A DNA stretch of 31,249 bases, from positions 1 to 31,249 of IMG/VR virus record IMGVR_UViG_3300030107_002194. One strand, written 5' to 3'. The position numbers and the translations under genes were made by a program. Of this stretch, positions 19,312 to 27,499 are shown piece after piece; position 1 is the first letter of the stretch; each line of letters opens with the position of its first letter. Under the pieces are notes generated by a model, which was not told the origin of the DNA, searched no databases, and saw only the letters and a program-made list of their open reading frames with translations. The stretch comes from a virus.

Positions 19312-22061
19312 TGGGAGCATCCTACACAAGACAAAGTAGCTCAGAAATTGTTGATGGAGAAGTCATCAATGCTGCTGACTTTAATAATGAATTTGCTGCA
19401 CTCGTAACAGCTTTTGCAGCTTCAACAGGTCATAGTCATGATGGAACATCTGCTGAAGGTGGTAATGTTACTAAACTACTAGGCACAGCAATTACAATAG
19501 GTAATGGTGCATCAGGAACAGATATAGCAGTAACATTTGATGGAGAAACATCTGATGGTGTTTTAACATGGATGGAAGATGAGGACCAATTTAAGTTCTC
19601 TGATGATATAATGATTGTTGATGATGAACAATTAATATTTGGTTCGGATTCAAATGTCGCTATAAGTTATGATGAAACCACAACAGACTCTTTAAAAATA
19701 GCTGCTACTGAAGGTGCAGGATTAGCTATCACTTTAATGGCAGATGAAGGTGATGATGCTGGAGATGAATGGAAATTAAACATTGCAGATGGTGGTACAT
19801 TAACATTAGGTAATGACATAAACTCTGCTGGTACTTATGTAACTCATTTAACTGTAACACCAAATGCTACTGTTGCTAACTCAACTATGGCAGTTGCAGG
19901 TAACTTAACAGTAGGTAATGACCTTACAATTACAGATGATGTATTATTAGATTCAGATAGTGCTGTTCTTAAATTTGGTGATGACCAAGAAGTAACAGTT
20001 ACTCATGTTGCTGATACAGGATTAAACTTTAAACATACAGCAACTGGAGATGATAAACCTATAGTCTTAACTCTTCAAACAGGTGAGACAGATATAGCTG
20101 CTAATGATGTTATTGGTCGTATAGACTTTCAAGCTCCTGATGAAACAACTGGTACGGATGCAATACTTGTTGCTGCTGGAATAGCTGCTGTATCTGAAGG
20201 AGATTTTAGCTCTTCAAACAATGCAACAAAATTAAGTTTTAGAACTGCTGCCTCTGAAGCTGCTAGTGAAAAGATGTCACTAAGTTCTGCTGGTAATTTA
20301 ACAATCTCTGGTGACTTAACAGTTTCAGGAGATGATATTACATTAGGAACAAATACAGATACAGCTATAATGGTAGCTGATGGAACTAATTATAATCCAG
20401 TTGTGCCAAGTGGAGATGTTACTCTTACAAATGCAGGTGTCTTTGGAATAGCAAGTGGTGTTATTGTTAATGCAGATATTAATGCAAGTGCTGCAATAGC
20501 AGACTCAAAACTAGCTACTATTAGTACAACAGATAAAGTAAGTGGTGCTGCTATTCAAATAGATGGTGCTACAGATGGTACAAGTATTACTATTGCTGCT
20601 GGAGATAAACTGCTTATAGATGATGGTGGTACAACAAAATATGTTGAAGCCTCTCAGTTAAATACTTATGTAAGTGCTGAAGCTAGTGCTATAGCTGCTG
20701 ATAATATTACAACTGGTGATGGAGCAGTTAGTTTAGAAACATCTTCAGGTAATGTTCTTGTAGATTCACAGGCTGGAACAGCAACTGTTGATGGTCATAC
20801 TGGTGTTACAATACAATCAAGTAACTCTGGTGATATAACATTAGACTCTGTTGCAGATATTAATTTAGATGCTGGTGGAGCAGACATAGTTCTTAAAGAT
20901 GATGGAACTACATTTGGTAGTATTACAAATTCTGGTGGTGAAGTAGTAATAAAATCAGGTAGTACACCAACAACAGCACTGACATTTGCTGGAGATGATG
21001 CTAACTTTGCAGATTCTGATTCTGCTGAATTATTATTTGGTGATGATGGTGAAATCAAACTTATTCATAATGCAGATGCAGGTTTACTTCTTAAACATAC
21101 AGCTACAGGTGATGGTACTCCAGTATCTTTAACTTTACAAACTGGTGAAACAGCTTTAACTGTTGGAGAGCCTTTAGGAACAATTAATTTCCAAGCTCCA
21201 GATGAGGCTGGTGGTACTGATGCTATTCTTATAGCTGCTGCCATAGAAGCTGTAGCAGAAGATACATTTGCAGCCGATAACAATGCTACAAAGTTAAGTT
21301 TTAAAACAGGTGCTAGTGAAGCAGCAGCAGAGAAAATGAGTATTTCTTCTGTTGGTAATGTTACAATGAAAAATACTGCTACTGGTGATGATACACCAAT
21401 GACATTAACATTACAGACTGGTGAAACTGACATTGCTGCTAATGATGTAATTGGTAAAATAGATTTCCAAGCACCAGACGAAGGTACAGGCACAGATGCT
21501 ATATTAGTAGCAGCAGGTATTGAAGCTGTATCAGAAGGTGATTTTAGTTCATCTAATAATGCTACTAAGTTATCCTTTAAAACTGGAGCATCAGAAGCTG
21601 CATCAGAAAAAATGTCATTAAGTTCTGCTGGATTACTTACTGTTGCAGATGATATTATGATTAAAGATGGTGGAACAATAGGTGTTGCTTCTACCAATGA
21701 TGCTTTAACATTAAGTTCCGCAGGTTTATTAACAGTCAAAGATGACTTAGTAATTAAAGCTGGTGGTACTATTGGTGGTTCAGGAGACACAGATCTATTA
21801 GAATTAGGTTCTGCTATACTAACAGTTAATGGTGAAGTCTCTATGACTACACTAGATATTGGTGGAACAAATGTAGGTTCAACAGCAGGAGAATTAAATT
21901 TACTTGATGGTTCTGCTAAATCAACATCATCAATTACTATTGCTGATAGTGATGCTTTTATAGTTATTGATGGTACAACAACGAAGCAGATACCAGCTTC
22001 AGATGTAAAAACATATGCAGCAGGAGAAGACCCAGTTGCTATGGCTATTGCTTTAGGATAG
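19311..22061 (+). CDS. Repeat-rich tail fibre protein, 916 aa
   Basis: This long, Thr/Ala/Asp/Gly-rich protein has the features of a trimeric beta-helical fibre. The N-terminus (MGASYTRQSSSEIVDGEVIN, ADFNNEFAALV, HSHDGTSAEGG) is the usual fibre-anchoring region of marine phage fibres. The shaft contains three copies of an about 90-residue repeat starting at residues 241, 595 and 687 (T-A-T-G-D, LTLQTGET, DFQAPDE, NNATKLSF, EKMS). There are also repeated AGNLTV, DGGT and TITDD turns. The C-terminus (ELNLLDGSAKSTSSITIADS) is common to such fibres. No receptor-binding knob is evident at the end, so it may act as an elongated side fibre or rod joined to the next proteins. Confidence 0.8.
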   Translation: MGASYTRQSSSEIVDGEVINAADFNNEFAALVTAFAASTGHSHDGTSAEGGNVTKLLGTAITIGNGASGTDIAVTFDGETSDGVLTWMEDEDQFKFSDDIMIVDDEQLIFGSDSNVAISYDETTTDSLKIAATEGAGLAITLMADEGDDAGDEWKLNIADGGTLTLGNDINSAGTYVTHLTVTPNATVANSTMAVAGNLTVGNDLTITDDVLLDSDSAVLKFGDDQEVTVTHVADTGLNFKHTATGDDKPIVLTLQTGETDIAANDVIGRIDFQAPDETTGTDAILVAAGIAAVSEGDFSSSNNATKLSFRTAASEAASEKMSLSSAGNLTISGDLTVSGDDITLGTNTDTAIMVADGTNYNPVVPSGDVTLTNAGVFGIASGVIVNADINASAAIADSKLATISTTDKVSGAAIQIDGATDGTSITIAAGDKLLIDDGGTTKYVEASQLNTYVSAEASAIAADNITTGDGAVSLETSSGNVLVDSQAGTATVDGHTGVTIQSSNSGDITLDSVADINLDAGGADIVLKDDGTTFGSITNSGGEVVIKSGSTPTTALTFAGDDANFADSDSAELLFGDDGEIKLIHNADAGLLLKHTATGDGTPVSLTLQTGETALTVGEPLGTINFQAPDEAGGTDAILIAAAIEAVAEDTFAADNNATKLSFKTGASEAAAEKMSISSVGNVTMKNTATGDDTPMTLTLQTGETDIAANDVIGKIDFQAPDEGTGTDAILVAAGIEAVSEGDFSSSNNATKLSFKTGASEAASEKMSLSSAGLLTVADDIMIKDGGTIGVASTNDALTLSSAGLLTVKDDLVIKAGGTIGGSGDTDLLELGSAILTVNGEVSMTTLDIGGTNVGSTAGELNLLDGSAKSTSSITIADSDAFIVIDGTTTKQIPASDVKTYAAGEDPVAMAIALG
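20031..21636 (+). repeat. Three about 90-residue repeats in the fibre shaft
   Basis: The copies begin at about 20031, 21093 and 21369 and encode the blocks T-A-T-G-D, LTLQTGET, (I/V)(D/N)FQAPDE, TDAIL(V/I)AA, NNATKLSF and EKMS(L/I)SS. Protein similarity is high while synonymous codons differ widely between copies, for example in the ATGD block. This points to old duplication retained by selection rather than recent slippage. Copies 2 and 3 are adjacent and copy 1 is separate. Confidence 0.75.
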
Positions 22062-22071
22062 GAGATATATA

Positions 22072-22419
22072 ATGGCAAATACGTTTAAGGTAATTACAAA
22101 AGCTGGAGTAACAAGTGCTGATGTAATTTATACTGTTGCTGGTAGTACGACAACAGTTGTTTTAGGAATTATGATTGGTAATACTCAAAGTTCGGATATT
22201 ACAGCAACCTTAACTTTAGGTTCAGATACTGCAAATCGAAGTGGTGCAAATAACGAAGATAACCAAGCTGTAGAATTATTAACATCAACAACCATACCTG
22301 CAAATTCTACACTTGAGGTAATGGGAGGAAATAAATTAGTAATGGAAACAACAGATACACTTAGTTTAACTGGTAGTGCTGCTGCTGATATTGCTGTTTC
22401 AGTTATGGAGATAACCTAA
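22072..22419 (+). CDS. Small beta-rich structural protein, 115 aa
   Basis: This 115-residue protein begins MANTFKVITKAGVTSADVIY with alternating strands (TTTVVLGIMIGNTQSSDITA, TSTTIPANSTLEVMGGNKLV) and a C-terminus DIAVSVMEIT. Proteins of this size and pattern are frequent between fibre genes in marine phages. The ribosome binding site GGAGATATATA and the one-base overlap of its stop with the next ATG (TAATG) support it. Probable virion component; function unknown. Confidence 0.6.
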   Translation: MANTFKVITKAGVTSADVIYTVAGSTTTVVLGIMIGNTQSSDITATLTLGSDTANRSGANNEDNQAVELLTSTTIPANSTLEVMGGNKLVMETTDTLSLTGSAAADIAVSVMEIT

Positions 22420-23480
22420 TGCCATATCTAGGTAAAGAACCCTCTTCTGCTGTTACATCTGGTTCCAAAAATTTATTAATAAATGGAGCTATGATGGTCA
22501 ATCAAAGAGGTGGTGGAGCAGCAATAACTTCTGCTTCAACATATAACAATAATGATGACAGTTATACTTTGGATAGATGGAATTTAGTTTCTGATGGTAA
22601 TGATATTGTTGATGTATCAAGAAGTACAACAGCACCAGACGGAGGTTCATTAAATTCAATAGAACTAGATGTTGAAACTGATGATAAAAAATTTGGTATT
22701 GTTCAGTTTATAGAAGCAAAAGATTGTCACAGTATTATTGGTGAAACAGTTTCTGTACAATTTAAAGCAAAAGTAAGCAACACTAGATTAGCAGATGTAA
22801 GGGTTGGAGTAATAGCTTGGAGTTCAACTGCTGATGCACCAACTTCAGATATAATTAATGCTTGGAATGATGCTTCAACTAATCCTACTTTAGCAAGTAA
22901 TTTAACTTTTGAAAACACACCAGCTAGTTTATCTTTAACAACATCATTTGCAACGTACAAAGTTGAAGGTATATCTATAGATACTTCTAGTACGACAAAT
23001 GTAGCGGTTTTTATTTGGAGTCAGACTCTGACAAATGATGTGGCTGACAAGCTATATATTACTGATGTACAGCTAGAAAAAGGAAATATTGCTGGTGATT
23101 ATGAAAGAAAATCTTTTGCACAAGAATGGTCTGATTGTCAACGATACTTTTTTTCTAGTATTGGTCACGATATATCAAAATCTGGTAATACAGGAGTAGG
23201 TAATGGTTATTCTTTTTTCACAATCGGTGACGACCATGGAGATTTTCTTGTTGACCATAAATTTGCAATAGAAATGAGAGTAGACCCATCGGTAACAGTT
23301 GTTAATACTTACCCAAATGGTGCGGCTAATGGTGTATTTAGAAACGCAAATGATGGAACGACAGAAGCCGTTAGTGATGCGTCAGAAATATCTGGATTAC
23401 ACATACAAGATACATCTCTTGATTCAAGTCACGCAAATGATTTGATGTTTGGAGCTGCCATTGCTGACGCAGAAATGTAA
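22419..23480 (+). CDS. Tail fibre / receptor-binding protein
   Basis: This 353-residue protein contains the N-terminal fibre block MPYLGKEPSS, then NLLINGAMMVNQRG and YTLDRWNLVSD, a carbohydrate-binding-like beta sandwich around VSVQFKAKVSNTRLADVRVG, and the junction QLEKGNIAGDYERKSFAQEW followed by DCQRYF. The last motif is a hallmark of phage fibre proteins, after which the C-terminal domain is normally the variable receptor-binding part. Here the C-terminal about 115 residues form such a tip. Adsorption to the host surface is inferred. It has the same M-P-(Y/F) opening as the C1q-like proteins downstream, suggesting a common attachment. Confidence 0.8.
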   Translation: MPYLGKEPSSAVTSGSKNLLINGAMMVNQRGGGAAITSASTYNNNDDSYTLDRWNLVSDGNDIVDVSRSTTAPDGGSLNSIELDVETDDKKFGIVQFIEAKDCHSIIGETVSVQFKAKVSNTRLADVRVGVIAWSSTADAPTSDIINAWNDASTNPTLASNLTFENTPASLSLTTSFATYKVEGISIDTSSTTNVAVFIWSQTLTNDVADKLYITDVQLEKGNIAGDYERKSFAQEWSDCQRYFFSSIGHDISKSGNTGVGNGYSFFTIGDDHGDFLVDHKFAIEMRVDPSVTVVNTYPNGAANGVFRNANDGTTEAVSDASEISGLHIQDTSLDSSHANDLMFGAAIADAEM

Positions 23481-23490
23481 GGATAAATAA

Positions 23491-23676
23491 ATGATTGTAA
23501 CACAAGCAAATAAATATGAGACTACTAATGAGAATGGCAACAAAGTTGAAAGAATAGTTGCAATTATTGATGGTCAAGAAAAACATATACCACTTAATAC
23601 AAAAAATAGACATTATCGTGCAGTGTTAAGATGGGTAGATGCTGGTAACACTATTGGAACACATACTTTTGATTAA
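23491..23676 (+). CDS. Hypothetical protein, 61 aa
   Basis: This small protein begins MIVTQANKYETTNENGNKVE and continues IVAIIDGQEKHIPLNTKNRHYRAVLRWVDAGNTIGTHTFD. It resembles short beta proteins found beside fibre genes in marine phages. The ribosome binding site is weak (GGATAAATA), and its stop overlaps the ATG of the oxygenase gene by one base. Role unknown, perhaps a fibre or assembly accessory. Confidence 0.5.
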   Translation: MIVTQANKYETTNENGNKVERIVAIIDGQEKHIPLNTKNRHYRAVLRWVDAGNTIGTHTFD

Positions 23677-24254
23677 TGAAAAAACTGGAAGCACCAAACT
23701 CTTTGATTGGGTATGCAGATTTAGATGAAAAAATTTGTGATGATTTACTTGAGTTTTACAAAAATGATACAATGTTTCATACAGTTAAAGGTGTAACTGC
23801 TAACGAAAAAAACCCATCTAAGGATATAAAAGAATCTTTTGATAAAAACATTTCTGCAAATTGTAGTGATAAAACAATTTATAAGTATCTTACTATTTTG
23901 CATAAATTTTTAAATGATTATAAAAAACTTTTTCCAACTTTATCTTTTGTAAATGTAAGAATAAGTGATTCATTTAATATTCAAAAGTATCCGAAAGATG
24001 GTGCATATAAAGCATGGCATTGTGAAAGAATGAATAGTGATGCAAAAACAAGTTTACGAGTGTTGTCGTTTATCACTTATTTAAATGATGTTGATGTTGG
24101 TGGAGAAACAGAATTTGCATTACAACAAAGAAGAATTAAAGCAAAGAAAGGTAGAACAATTATATTTCCAAGTGAGTGGTCACATTTACATAGAGGTGTT
24201 CCATCACCGAATCAAGAGAAATATATAACCGCAGGATGGTTTGAATTAGTATGA
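23676..24254 (+). CDS. 2-oxoglutarate/Fe(II) oxygenase, HxE type, copy 1
   Basis: This 192-residue prolyl-4-hydroxylase-like oxygenase carries AYKAWHCERM with H115 and E117 as iron ligands, RVLSFITYLNDVDVGGETEF, AKKGRTIIFPSEWSHLHRGV with distal H172, and K182 in EKYITAGWF. The usual HxD is HxE here. I recall this WHxE plus GGETEF pattern as typical of a phage and marine bacterial subfamily, so it need not mean loss of activity. The N-terminal third is variable. It is one base overlapped by the previous ORF and lies at the left end of the C1q-like gene array. Its substrate is unknown. Confidence 0.8.
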   Translation: MKKLEAPNSLIGYADLDEKICDDLLEFYKNDTMFHTVKGVTANEKNPSKDIKESFDKNISANCSDKTIYKYLTILHKFLNDYKKLFPTLSFVNVRISDSFNIQKYPKDGAYKAWHCERMNSDAKTSLRVLSFITYLNDVDVGGETEFALQQRRIKAKKGRTIIFPSEWSHLHRGVPSPNQEKYITAGWFELV

Positions 24255-24276
24255 ACAAGATTAAAGGAAAAATTAA

Positions 24277-24966
24277 ATGCCGTTTATTGGAGCACAACAA
24301 CCTACAGCAAATATTACTGATAATATAAGCACATTATCTGATACACAAGTTTTAGGTAGTGGTGCTGAAGAGGATGTAAAAATTACCTTTGATGGTAATG
24401 CAGTTGATTATCACATAGGTATGGATGATAGTGGAGATACTTTAAATTTTGGTAAAGGTTCTACATTAGGTACAACAACTAGCCAAACTTTTGATACGAA
24501 TGGAATAATACTAAGACCATTGCAACCTGCTTTTAATGCTTACATGGACTCATCAGGTGTTAATAACTATGCAACAGGTAACAATCATACTATATCTATG
24601 GGAACAGAAGTGTTTGATAAAAATGGAGATTTTGATAATAGTAATGATATTTTTACTGCACCAGTAACAGGGGTGTATAGATTTTCTGGAGCATATATGT
24701 TTAATGACCTTGATTCTGCTTGTAATGGTCATAGGTTTGAACTTGTTACTTCAGATGGTACATATAGATATGTGTGTGATTTAGCTTCTTGGTCTATTAA
24801 TGACCCAGATTTTATGACTTTTCAAATTCAAGCAGATTGTCCAATGGACTCAGGTGACACAGCTAAACTACAATTTCACTTTGTAGATGGTGCAGCTCAA
24901 AGTGATACTGGTGGTGTTGACCGAGCAGGACAAGAAGTATTTTTTTCAGGATTTTTAATAGGATAA
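24277..24966 (+). CDS. C1q-like tail fibre protein, copy 1
   Basis: This 229-residue protein is the first of three tandem paralogues. The N-terminal half carries the fibre-type block DVKITFDGNAVDYHIGMDDS and TLNFGKGSTLGTTTSQTFDT. The C-terminal half from about residue 85 resembles a C1q/TNF-like jelly roll, with FDKNGDFDNSNDIFTAPVTG, VYRFSGAYMF and closing strand RAGQEVFFSGFLIG. Such trimeric domains serve as receptor-binding tips in other fibre proteins. An AAAGGAAAAATTAA leader precedes the ATG. The second copy follows four bases after the stop. Confidence 0.7.
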   Translation: MPFIGAQQPTANITDNISTLSDTQVLGSGAEEDVKITFDGNAVDYHIGMDDSGDTLNFGKGSTLGTTTSQTFDTNGIILRPLQPAFNAYMDSSGVNNYATGNNHTISMGTEVFDKNGDFDNSNDIFTAPVTGVYRFSGAYMFNDLDSACNGHRFELVTSDGTYRYVCDLASWSINDPDFMTFQIQADCPMDSGDTAKLQFHFVDGAAQSDTGGVDRAGQEVFFSGFLIG

Positions 24967-24970
24967 TGAT

Positions 24971-25657
24971 ATGCCGTTTTTAGGATTTAATCCAAGTGAA
25001 AGTGCAGCAGCTTCAGCATCCTCTACTTTAGCTACAACAACAACTATTGGAGATGGTACTGCTGAAGATATACAAATACGTTTTGATGGTAATACTCTTG
25101 ATTATCATATTGGGTTAGATGATAGTGGTGACTTACTTACTATAGGAAAAGGTAGTGCATTGGGTACTACTACTGCAATGACTTTTGATACTAATGGGAT
25201 AATGGTAAAACCATTAAATTCATGTTTTGGTTCTTTTGTTAATACTGCTCAAACTAATTTAGCTACAAATACAGACCATACTATTGCATTTAGTGGCGAA
25301 GTAAGTGACCATAATGCAGATTATGATAATAGTAATTATATTTTTACAGCACCAGTTACAGGAACTTATCAATTTAATTTTTCCATGAGAATTACTAATT
25401 TAGATACTGCTTCAAGTTTTGACAATTATAAAATTGTAACAAGTAATGCTACTTATGTAAATAAACAAGACCTTGCCAGTTGGGGTATAGCAGATACAAA
25501 TATGATAATGTATTGCCATACTGTTACAGATATGGATGCAGGTGATACCTGTAAATGTGTTTTTAAAACAGGTTCAGGAGCAGCTCAAGCTGATGTTATT
25601 GAAAACAGTAATTCATTATATATTAATAGTGGATTTAGCGGTTATTTAATAGGATAA
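24971..25657 (+). CDS. C1q-like tail fibre protein, copy 2
   Basis: This 228-residue second paralogue has the N-terminus MPFLGFNPSESAAASASSTL, a shared block IQIRFDGNTLDYHIGLDDSG and LGTTTAMTFDTNGIMVKPLN, and a C1q-like part with FTAPVTGTYQFNFSM and NSGFSGYLIG. It differs from copy 1 mainly in the loops of the C-terminal domain, as expected for diversified receptor binding. The intergenic junctions before and after it share the same TTTAATAGGATAATGATATG sequence, indicating tandem duplication of a gene with its initiation region. Confidence 0.7.
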   Translation: MPFLGFNPSESAAASASSTLATTTTIGDGTAEDIQIRFDGNTLDYHIGLDDSGDLLTIGKGSALGTTTAMTFDTNGIMVKPLNSCFGSFVNTAQTNLATNTDHTIAFSGEVSDHNADYDNSNYIFTAPVTGTYQFNFSMRITNLDTASSFDNYKIVTSNATYVNKQDLASWGIADTNMIMYCHTVTDMDAGDTCKCVFKTGSGAAQADVIENSNSLYINSGFSGYLIG

Positions 25658-25661
25658 TGAT

Positions 25662-26345
25662 ATGCCTTTTTTAGGAAGTAAACCAGTACAAGCTCCTAGT
25701 GATGGAAATTTTACATCATCACTTACTATCGGAACTGGTGCTGAAGAAGATATAATGATTAAGTTTGATGGAAATGCTGTTGACTATCATATAGGATTAG
25801 ACGATAGTACAGATAAACTTACTATAGGCAAGGGGTCTACTTTAGGCACAACAACTTCTATGACCTTTGATGAAAATGGTATTATTTTAGAGCCTTTACA
25901 GCCTATGCTTAATGCTATTATTAGCACCTCTACTTTATCTAATATTGGCACTAGCTTTGAAAATATACCTTTTGAACATGAATTATATGATCGTAATGCA
26001 GACTATGATACTTCTAATTTTGTTTTTACTGCACCTGTTGATGGAGCTTATGAATATCAATTAATGATGAGATTTGATAATGTCGATAAAGATGCTAGTA
26101 GGATTGCTCTTGAAACAGTAATGGGAAATACTAGAGTAGACCATACAACTACAATGCCTCTTTGGGCTGGTGGAGATCCTGATGTATATTTTTATTTCTC
26201 ATATTATCTTAGAGATTTAGATGCTGGAGATACTGTCGGTCCTCCTAGAATAAAACAAAGCGGAGGAACAGCACAAATGGACACAACAGCAGATAGCACA
26301 TCAGGTCCTTTTGACCATTGGATGAATATTAGACTTATAGGATAG
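25662..26345 (+). CDS. C1q-like tail fibre protein, copy 3
   Basis: This 227-residue third paralogue begins MPFLGSKPVQAPSDGNFTSS, followed by IMIKFDGNAVDYHIGLDDST, then a C1q-like half with RNADYDTSNFVFTAPVDG and AYEYQLMMRFDNVD, ending WMNIRLIG. This copy is the most divergent in the domain loops. It is the last of the array and is followed after nine bases by two small paralogues. Different tips on the same anchor may widen host range or allow switching. Confidence 0.7.
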   Translation: MPFLGSKPVQAPSDGNFTSSLTIGTGAEEDIMIKFDGNAVDYHIGLDDSTDKLTIGKGSTLGTTTSMTFDENGIILEPLQPMLNAIISTSTLSNIGTSFENIPFEHELYDRNADYDTSNFVFTAPVDGAYEYQLMMRFDNVDKDASRIALETVMGNTRVDHTTTMPLWAGGDPDVYFYFSYYLRDLDAGDTVGPPRIKQSGGTAQMDTTADSTSGPFDHWMNIRLIG

Positions 26346-26354
26346 GAGCAAAGC

Positions 26355-26639
26355 ATGGCTAATTTAACAGTAGAAATAGATATTGATGATATAGATGAAA
26401 AACTTATGTTATCTCATTTAGTAGATATAGATAAGTGGGTTTTAGAAATAACAACAGGAAAAGTTGATAACTGTTGGAAAAGATTTAAAAAAGAATGGAC
26501 TAATAAACTTACTAATGATTCAAGTTTTACAGATACAATTCCAAGTAATAAAACAGACTTTATTAAACTTGTTACTGCTAGGTCTGATTATAAAGATAGG
26601 GCAGCAAAAGATAAAGAAGCTGAAGATAGAGGAATATAG
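26355..26639 (+). CDS. Small helical protein, tandem paralogue copy 1
   Basis: This 94-residue protein is paralogous to the next gene. Shared blocks are L..DL.DI..WV, (C/S)W(K)(R/K)F...WT, D(S/D)SFTD.IPSNK.DF..LVTARSDYK, followed by a charged tail. The helical pattern and the position after fibre genes would suit a fibre-assembly chaperone, but similar small proteins in marine phages lack a defined role. An AGGAGCAAAGC site precedes the ATG. Confidence 0.6.
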   Translation: MANLTVEIDIDDIDEKLMLSHLVDIDKWVLEITTGKVDNCWKRFKKEWTNKLTNDSSFTDTIPSNKTDFIKLVTARSDYKDRAAKDKEAEDRGI

Positions 26640-26648
26640 GAGTAAATA

Positions 26649-26927
26649 ATGGCACATAAAATATCAATCACTTTTACAGATGACGACCAAACATTACTAA
26701 AAAATGACCTTTCAGATATTAAAGGTTGGGTTGAGGGTGCTGTAGACGGAGAGAAAAATAGGTCATGGAAAAAATTTCATACATATTGGACAGATGTTTT
26801 ACTAGATGATGACAGTTTTACAGATGGTATACCTTCTAATAAAAAAGACTTTACAAATTTAGTTACTGCAAGATCTGATTACAAAACAGCTAAACAAATT
26901 TTTGATGAACGTAAAGCTAGTAAGTAA
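26649..26927 (+). CDS. Small helical protein, tandem paralogue copy 2
   Basis: This 92-residue protein is the second member of the pair: MAHKISITFTDDDQTLLKND, KGWVEGAVDGEKNRSWKKFH, then DDDSFTDGIPSNKKDFTNLV and TARSDYKTAKQIFDE. It has an AGGAGTAAATA ribosome binding site, and its stop shares a base with the ATG of the second HxE oxygenase (TAATG). Both copies keep the tryptophans and the TARSDYK end, so selection is still acting. Function unknown. Confidence 0.6.
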   Translation: MAHKISITFTDDDQTLLKNDLSDIKGWVEGAVDGEKNRSWKKFHTYWTDVLLDDDSFTDGIPSNKKDFTNLVTARSDYKTAKQIFDERKASK

Positions 26928-27499
26928 TGCAAAGAGTAGATGTTCCTCATTCTTTAATAGGAATGACTAATATTGATGAAACAATATGTGATGGTCTTAT
27001 AACTTTTTTTGAAGAAGATAAGAACTATCCTATACTAGAGGGAAGAACAACAGGAAAAGTAGATAAAGATAAAAAAGATTCTTTTGATAAAAGTTTACTT
27101 ATATCTCTACAAAACCCAGAAGTAAGAAACTACATAACTTGTTTGCAAGAATGTATTAAAAATTATATTAAATTATTTCCTATGTTAAGTGTTATTAAAC
27201 TTTCTTTATCACCAATTTTTAATATTCAAAAATACCCTAAAGGTGGTGGTTATAAAGTCTGGCATTGTGAAAGAAATCGTAGTAACGCAAATACAAACAG
27301 CAGAGTATTAGCATTTATGACATATTTAAATACTATAGAAGAAGGTGGTGAAACAGAGTTTGCTTTACAACAAACAGCAATACAAGCTAAAAAAGGTAGA
27401 ACTTTAATATGGTCATCAGAATGGTCACACGTACATAGAGGTATTCCAGCACCCAATGAAGAGAAGTATATCGCAACAGGATGGTTTGAATTAGCATGA
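26927..27499 (+). CDS. 2-oxoglutarate/Fe(II) oxygenase, HxE type, copy 2
   Basis: This 190-residue paralogue of the gene at 23676 has H113 and E115 (VWHCER), RVLAFMTYLNTIEEGGETEF, AKKGRTLIWSSEWSHVHRGI with H170, and K180 in EKYIATGWF. The two proteins share FNIQKYPK.G.YK.WHCER almost exactly and differ in the N-terminal third. The pair flanks the fibre cassette in the same orientation. Its stop overlaps the start of the secreted-protein gene (ATGA). Substrate unknown. Confidence 0.8.
   Translation: MQRVDVPHSLIGMTNIDETICDGLITFFEEDKNYPILEGRTTGKVDKDKKDSFDKSLLISLQNPEVRNYITCLQECIKNYIKLFPMLSVIKLSLSPIFNIQKYPKGGGYKVWHCERNRSNANTNSRVLAFMTYLNTIEEGGETEFALQQTAIQAKKGRTLIWSSEWSHVHRGIPAPNEEKYIATGWFELA

Noticed and set aside
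20795-21058. An 87-codon minus-strand frame within the fibre gene
   Set aside because: Same cause as the longer antisense frame: a by-product of fibre codon usage.
21065-22078. A 337-codon open frame on the minus strand opposite the fibre gene
   Set aside because: It is antisense to a repeat-rich fibre gene whose codon bias leaves the complementary frame open. The product is a Val/Ser/Pro-rich string with no ribosome binding site or family resemblance.
26464-26649. A 61-codon plus-strand frame inside the first small paralogue gene
   Set aside because: Leu/Ile/Lys-rich shifted frame; the main frame is supported by its paralogue.
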